This document shows, piece by piece, positions 62,919 to 64,000 of a stretch of 64,000 nucleotides of DNA. Positions within the stretch are counted from its first letter, which is position 1. The number at the start of each line of letters is the position of its first letter. The translations under genes and the position numbers were made by a program. This DNA comes from Brevibacillus sp. DP1.3A (lineage in GTDB: Bacteria; Bacillota; Bacilli; Brevibacillales; Brevibacillaceae), in NCBI RefSeq assembly GCF_013284245.2, contig NZ_CP085876.1:644501-708500 (forward strand), written 5' to 3'. The notes beneath the pieces were generated by a model. The model worked only from the letters and a program-made list of their open reading frames with translations. It did not search any database and was not told where the DNA came from.

Positions 62919-63716
62919 ATGCAAGGAATTGTCGTGATCAAATGTGGCGGTAGCACCATGGATCAGCTACCTGACTCCTTCTTTCAGGCGATTGCCGGAC
63001 TGCAGGCGCAAGGACAAGAGATCGTCATCGTCCATGGGGGCGGACCAGCCATTAACAGTCTGCTCGATCGAGTTCAGATCACTCCGCAATTTGTCGATGG
63101 GCTTCGTGTTACCTGCGAGGACACGCTGCGTGTTGTAGAGATGGTCTTGTGCGGTAGTATCAATAAGACACTGGTAAAAAGGCTGACGCAGGCAGGAGCC
63201 AAGGCATGGGGAGTTAGTGGCATCGATGGTCAGACTCTTTTGGCAACAAAAACTTCAAAGCCACTCGGATGGGTAGGGGAAATCAAGAAGGCTGATACGA
63301 CCATTCCGAAAGCGATTCTTGGGCAGGGCTATGTCCCGGTGATTGCTCCCCTTTCCGTTAGTAAAGATGGCACAGAGACATTTAATGTCAATGCTGATGT
63401 AGCCGCAGGAGCGATTGCAGCAGCACTTAGCGCCGAAAAACTGATCATGGTGACTGACGTTCCGGGCATCATGCAACCTCAGCCAGACGGAACCAAGGTA
63501 GTAGTGCCAGCCACAAGTGCAGAAGAGATTCAGAGAATGATTCGGGCAGAGATTATTACTGGTGGAATGATTCCGAAGGTTCAGGCAGCTCTCGACGCTC
63601 TCGGACAGGGTGTGGAGCAGGTTGTCATCTGCCGGGGAACCGCTGAAGATCTGCTCGGTGTTTGTGCGGGGCAGGCAGTTGGGACAACCGTTCGTATGAA
63701 TGTTAATTACGCTTAG
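62919..63716 (+). CDS. argB: Acetylglutamate kinase
   Basis: It encodes 265 residues from the ATG at 62919 behind GAGGAGGAG. It phosphorylates N-acetylglutamate. Motifs: VIKCGGSTMDQL, IVIVHGGGPAINSLL, FNVNADVAAGAIAAAL and ITGGMIPKVQAAL. It follows argC with a 13-bp gap. In most Bacillus species argJ lies between argC and argB, but it is absent at this position. Confidence 0.95.
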   Translation: MQGIVVIKCGGSTMDQLPDSFFQAIAGLQAQGQEIVIVHGGGPAINSLLDRVQITPQFVDGLRVTCEDTLRVVEMVLCGSINKTLVKRLTQAGAKAWGVSGIDGQTLLATKTSKPLGWVGEIKKADTTIPKAILGQGYVPVIAPLSVSKDGTETFNVNADVAAGAIAAALSAEKLIMVTDVPGIMQPQPDGTKVVVPATSAEEIQRMIRAEIITGGMIPKVQAALDALGQGVEQVVICRGTAEDLLGVCAGQAVGTTVRMNVNYA

Positions 63717-63733
63717 GTGGGAGGGAAATGAAT

Positions 63734-64000
63734 ATGCATACAACAACAACGCCTGTGCATCTCATGAATAACTATGCGAGATGGCCAATCAGTTTGGTAA
63801 AAGGACAAGGAAACCAGGTGTGGGATGATCAAGGCAAGCAATATCTCGATTTTACCTCAGGAATTGCCGTGACCTCGTTAGGGCATGTCCCGCCAAAAGT
63901 AACGGCAAAGCTGCACGAACAGCTCGATACGTTGTGGCATTGCTCGAATCTGGTGCATGTTCCTCAGCAAGAGATTTTGGCGGAAAAGCTGAGCCGTCTG
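63734..64000 (+). CDS. argD: Acetylornithine aminotransferase (3' end beyond window)
   Basis: The first 89 codons are visible, starting at the ATG at 63734; an in-frame ATG at 63728 is too close to GGGAGGG. The N-terminus has the class III aminotransferase start VKGQGNQVWDDQGKQYLDFT, then SGIAVTSLGHVPPKV and the WHCSNLVH region. It transfers the amino group from glutamate to N-acetylglutamate semialdehyde. The rest of the gene is cut off by the window edge. Confidence 0.93.
   Translation, partial: MHTTTTPVHLMNNYARWPISLVKGQGNQVWDDQGKQYLDFTSGIAVTSLGHVPPKVTAKLHEQLDTLWHCSNLVHVPQQEILAEKLSRL

Noticed and set aside
1..64000. CRISPR arrays, rRNA or tRNA genes, restriction-modification or phage structural genes
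   Set aside because: I looked for regularly spaced repeats, conserved rRNA/tRNA segments and such gene products and found none.

Overview
The window is a chromosomal segment of a low-to-mid GC, Gram-positive, motile, S-layered Bacillales bacterium, very probably a Brevibacillus. The first two genes look like the Brevibacillus middle and outer cell wall proteins (mwp-owp). They are followed by S-layer assembly (SLAP) paralogues, degS-degU, comF, a late flagellar gene cluster with fliW-csrA-hag, hpf-secA-prfB with a programmed frameshift, and an AhrC/ArgR-type arginine operon. All assignments come from reading the sequence; no database search was run.

Region 1 (1-15.2 kb) is the cell-surface region. 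The 3' part of mwp and the whole of owp are read rightwards and separated by a strong hairpin. From about 5.3 to 12 kb lies a disordered accessory zone. It holds an ORF-less group II intron with a textbook domain V, a 5'-truncated surface-repeat gene right behind the intron, a leftward pair (a DNA-binding protein with two similar modules, and a tyrosine recombinase), and a leftward 5'-truncated S-layer-type gene with bacterial Ig-like domains but no signal peptide or SLH domain. Three tandem SLAP-domain paralogues then form an operon with a good sigma-A promoter.

Region 2 (15.2-26.3 kb) holds an SLH-anchored subtilisin-like protease, metK under a SAM-I riboswitch, a polysaccharide deacetylase coupled to degS-degU, a small membrane protein, comFA-comFC and yvyF.

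Region 3 (26.3-51 kb) is flagellar. The order is flgM-flgN-flgK-flgL-yviE-fliW-csrA, then hag with a CsrA-type leader hairpin. An AT-rich flagellin-glycosylation island follows: a Maf glycosyltransferase and a CMP-legionaminic-acid pathway (PtmE, LegB, LegC, LegH, LegG, LegI and LegF types), with WbqC, PIG-L, two methyltransferases and an unusual TPR/alkaline-phosphatase-superfamily protein. After it come flaG-fliD-fliS-fliT, a small convergent yjfB and a motA/motB stator pair. Four sigma-D-like promoters share the same layout: TAAA or TAAT, 16 nt, then a CCGAT-type -10.

Region 4 (51-64 kb) is mostly housekeeping: an amino-acid ABC transporter (binding protein and permease, no ATPase) behind a cluster of DnaA-box-like 9-mers, a leftward HD-GYP protein, hpf with a sigma-H-like promoter, secA without the C-terminal zinc motif, an unrecognised 153-residue gene, prfB, a convergent PAS histidine kinase, a YciI-family gene, a lipoprotein cytochrome c, and argC-argB-argD (argD cut by the window edge), with no argJ between argC and argB.

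The least explained parts are the S-layer fragment/recombinase/intron zone (5.3-12 kb) and the accessory enzymes of the flagellin-glycan island (32-46.3 kb).
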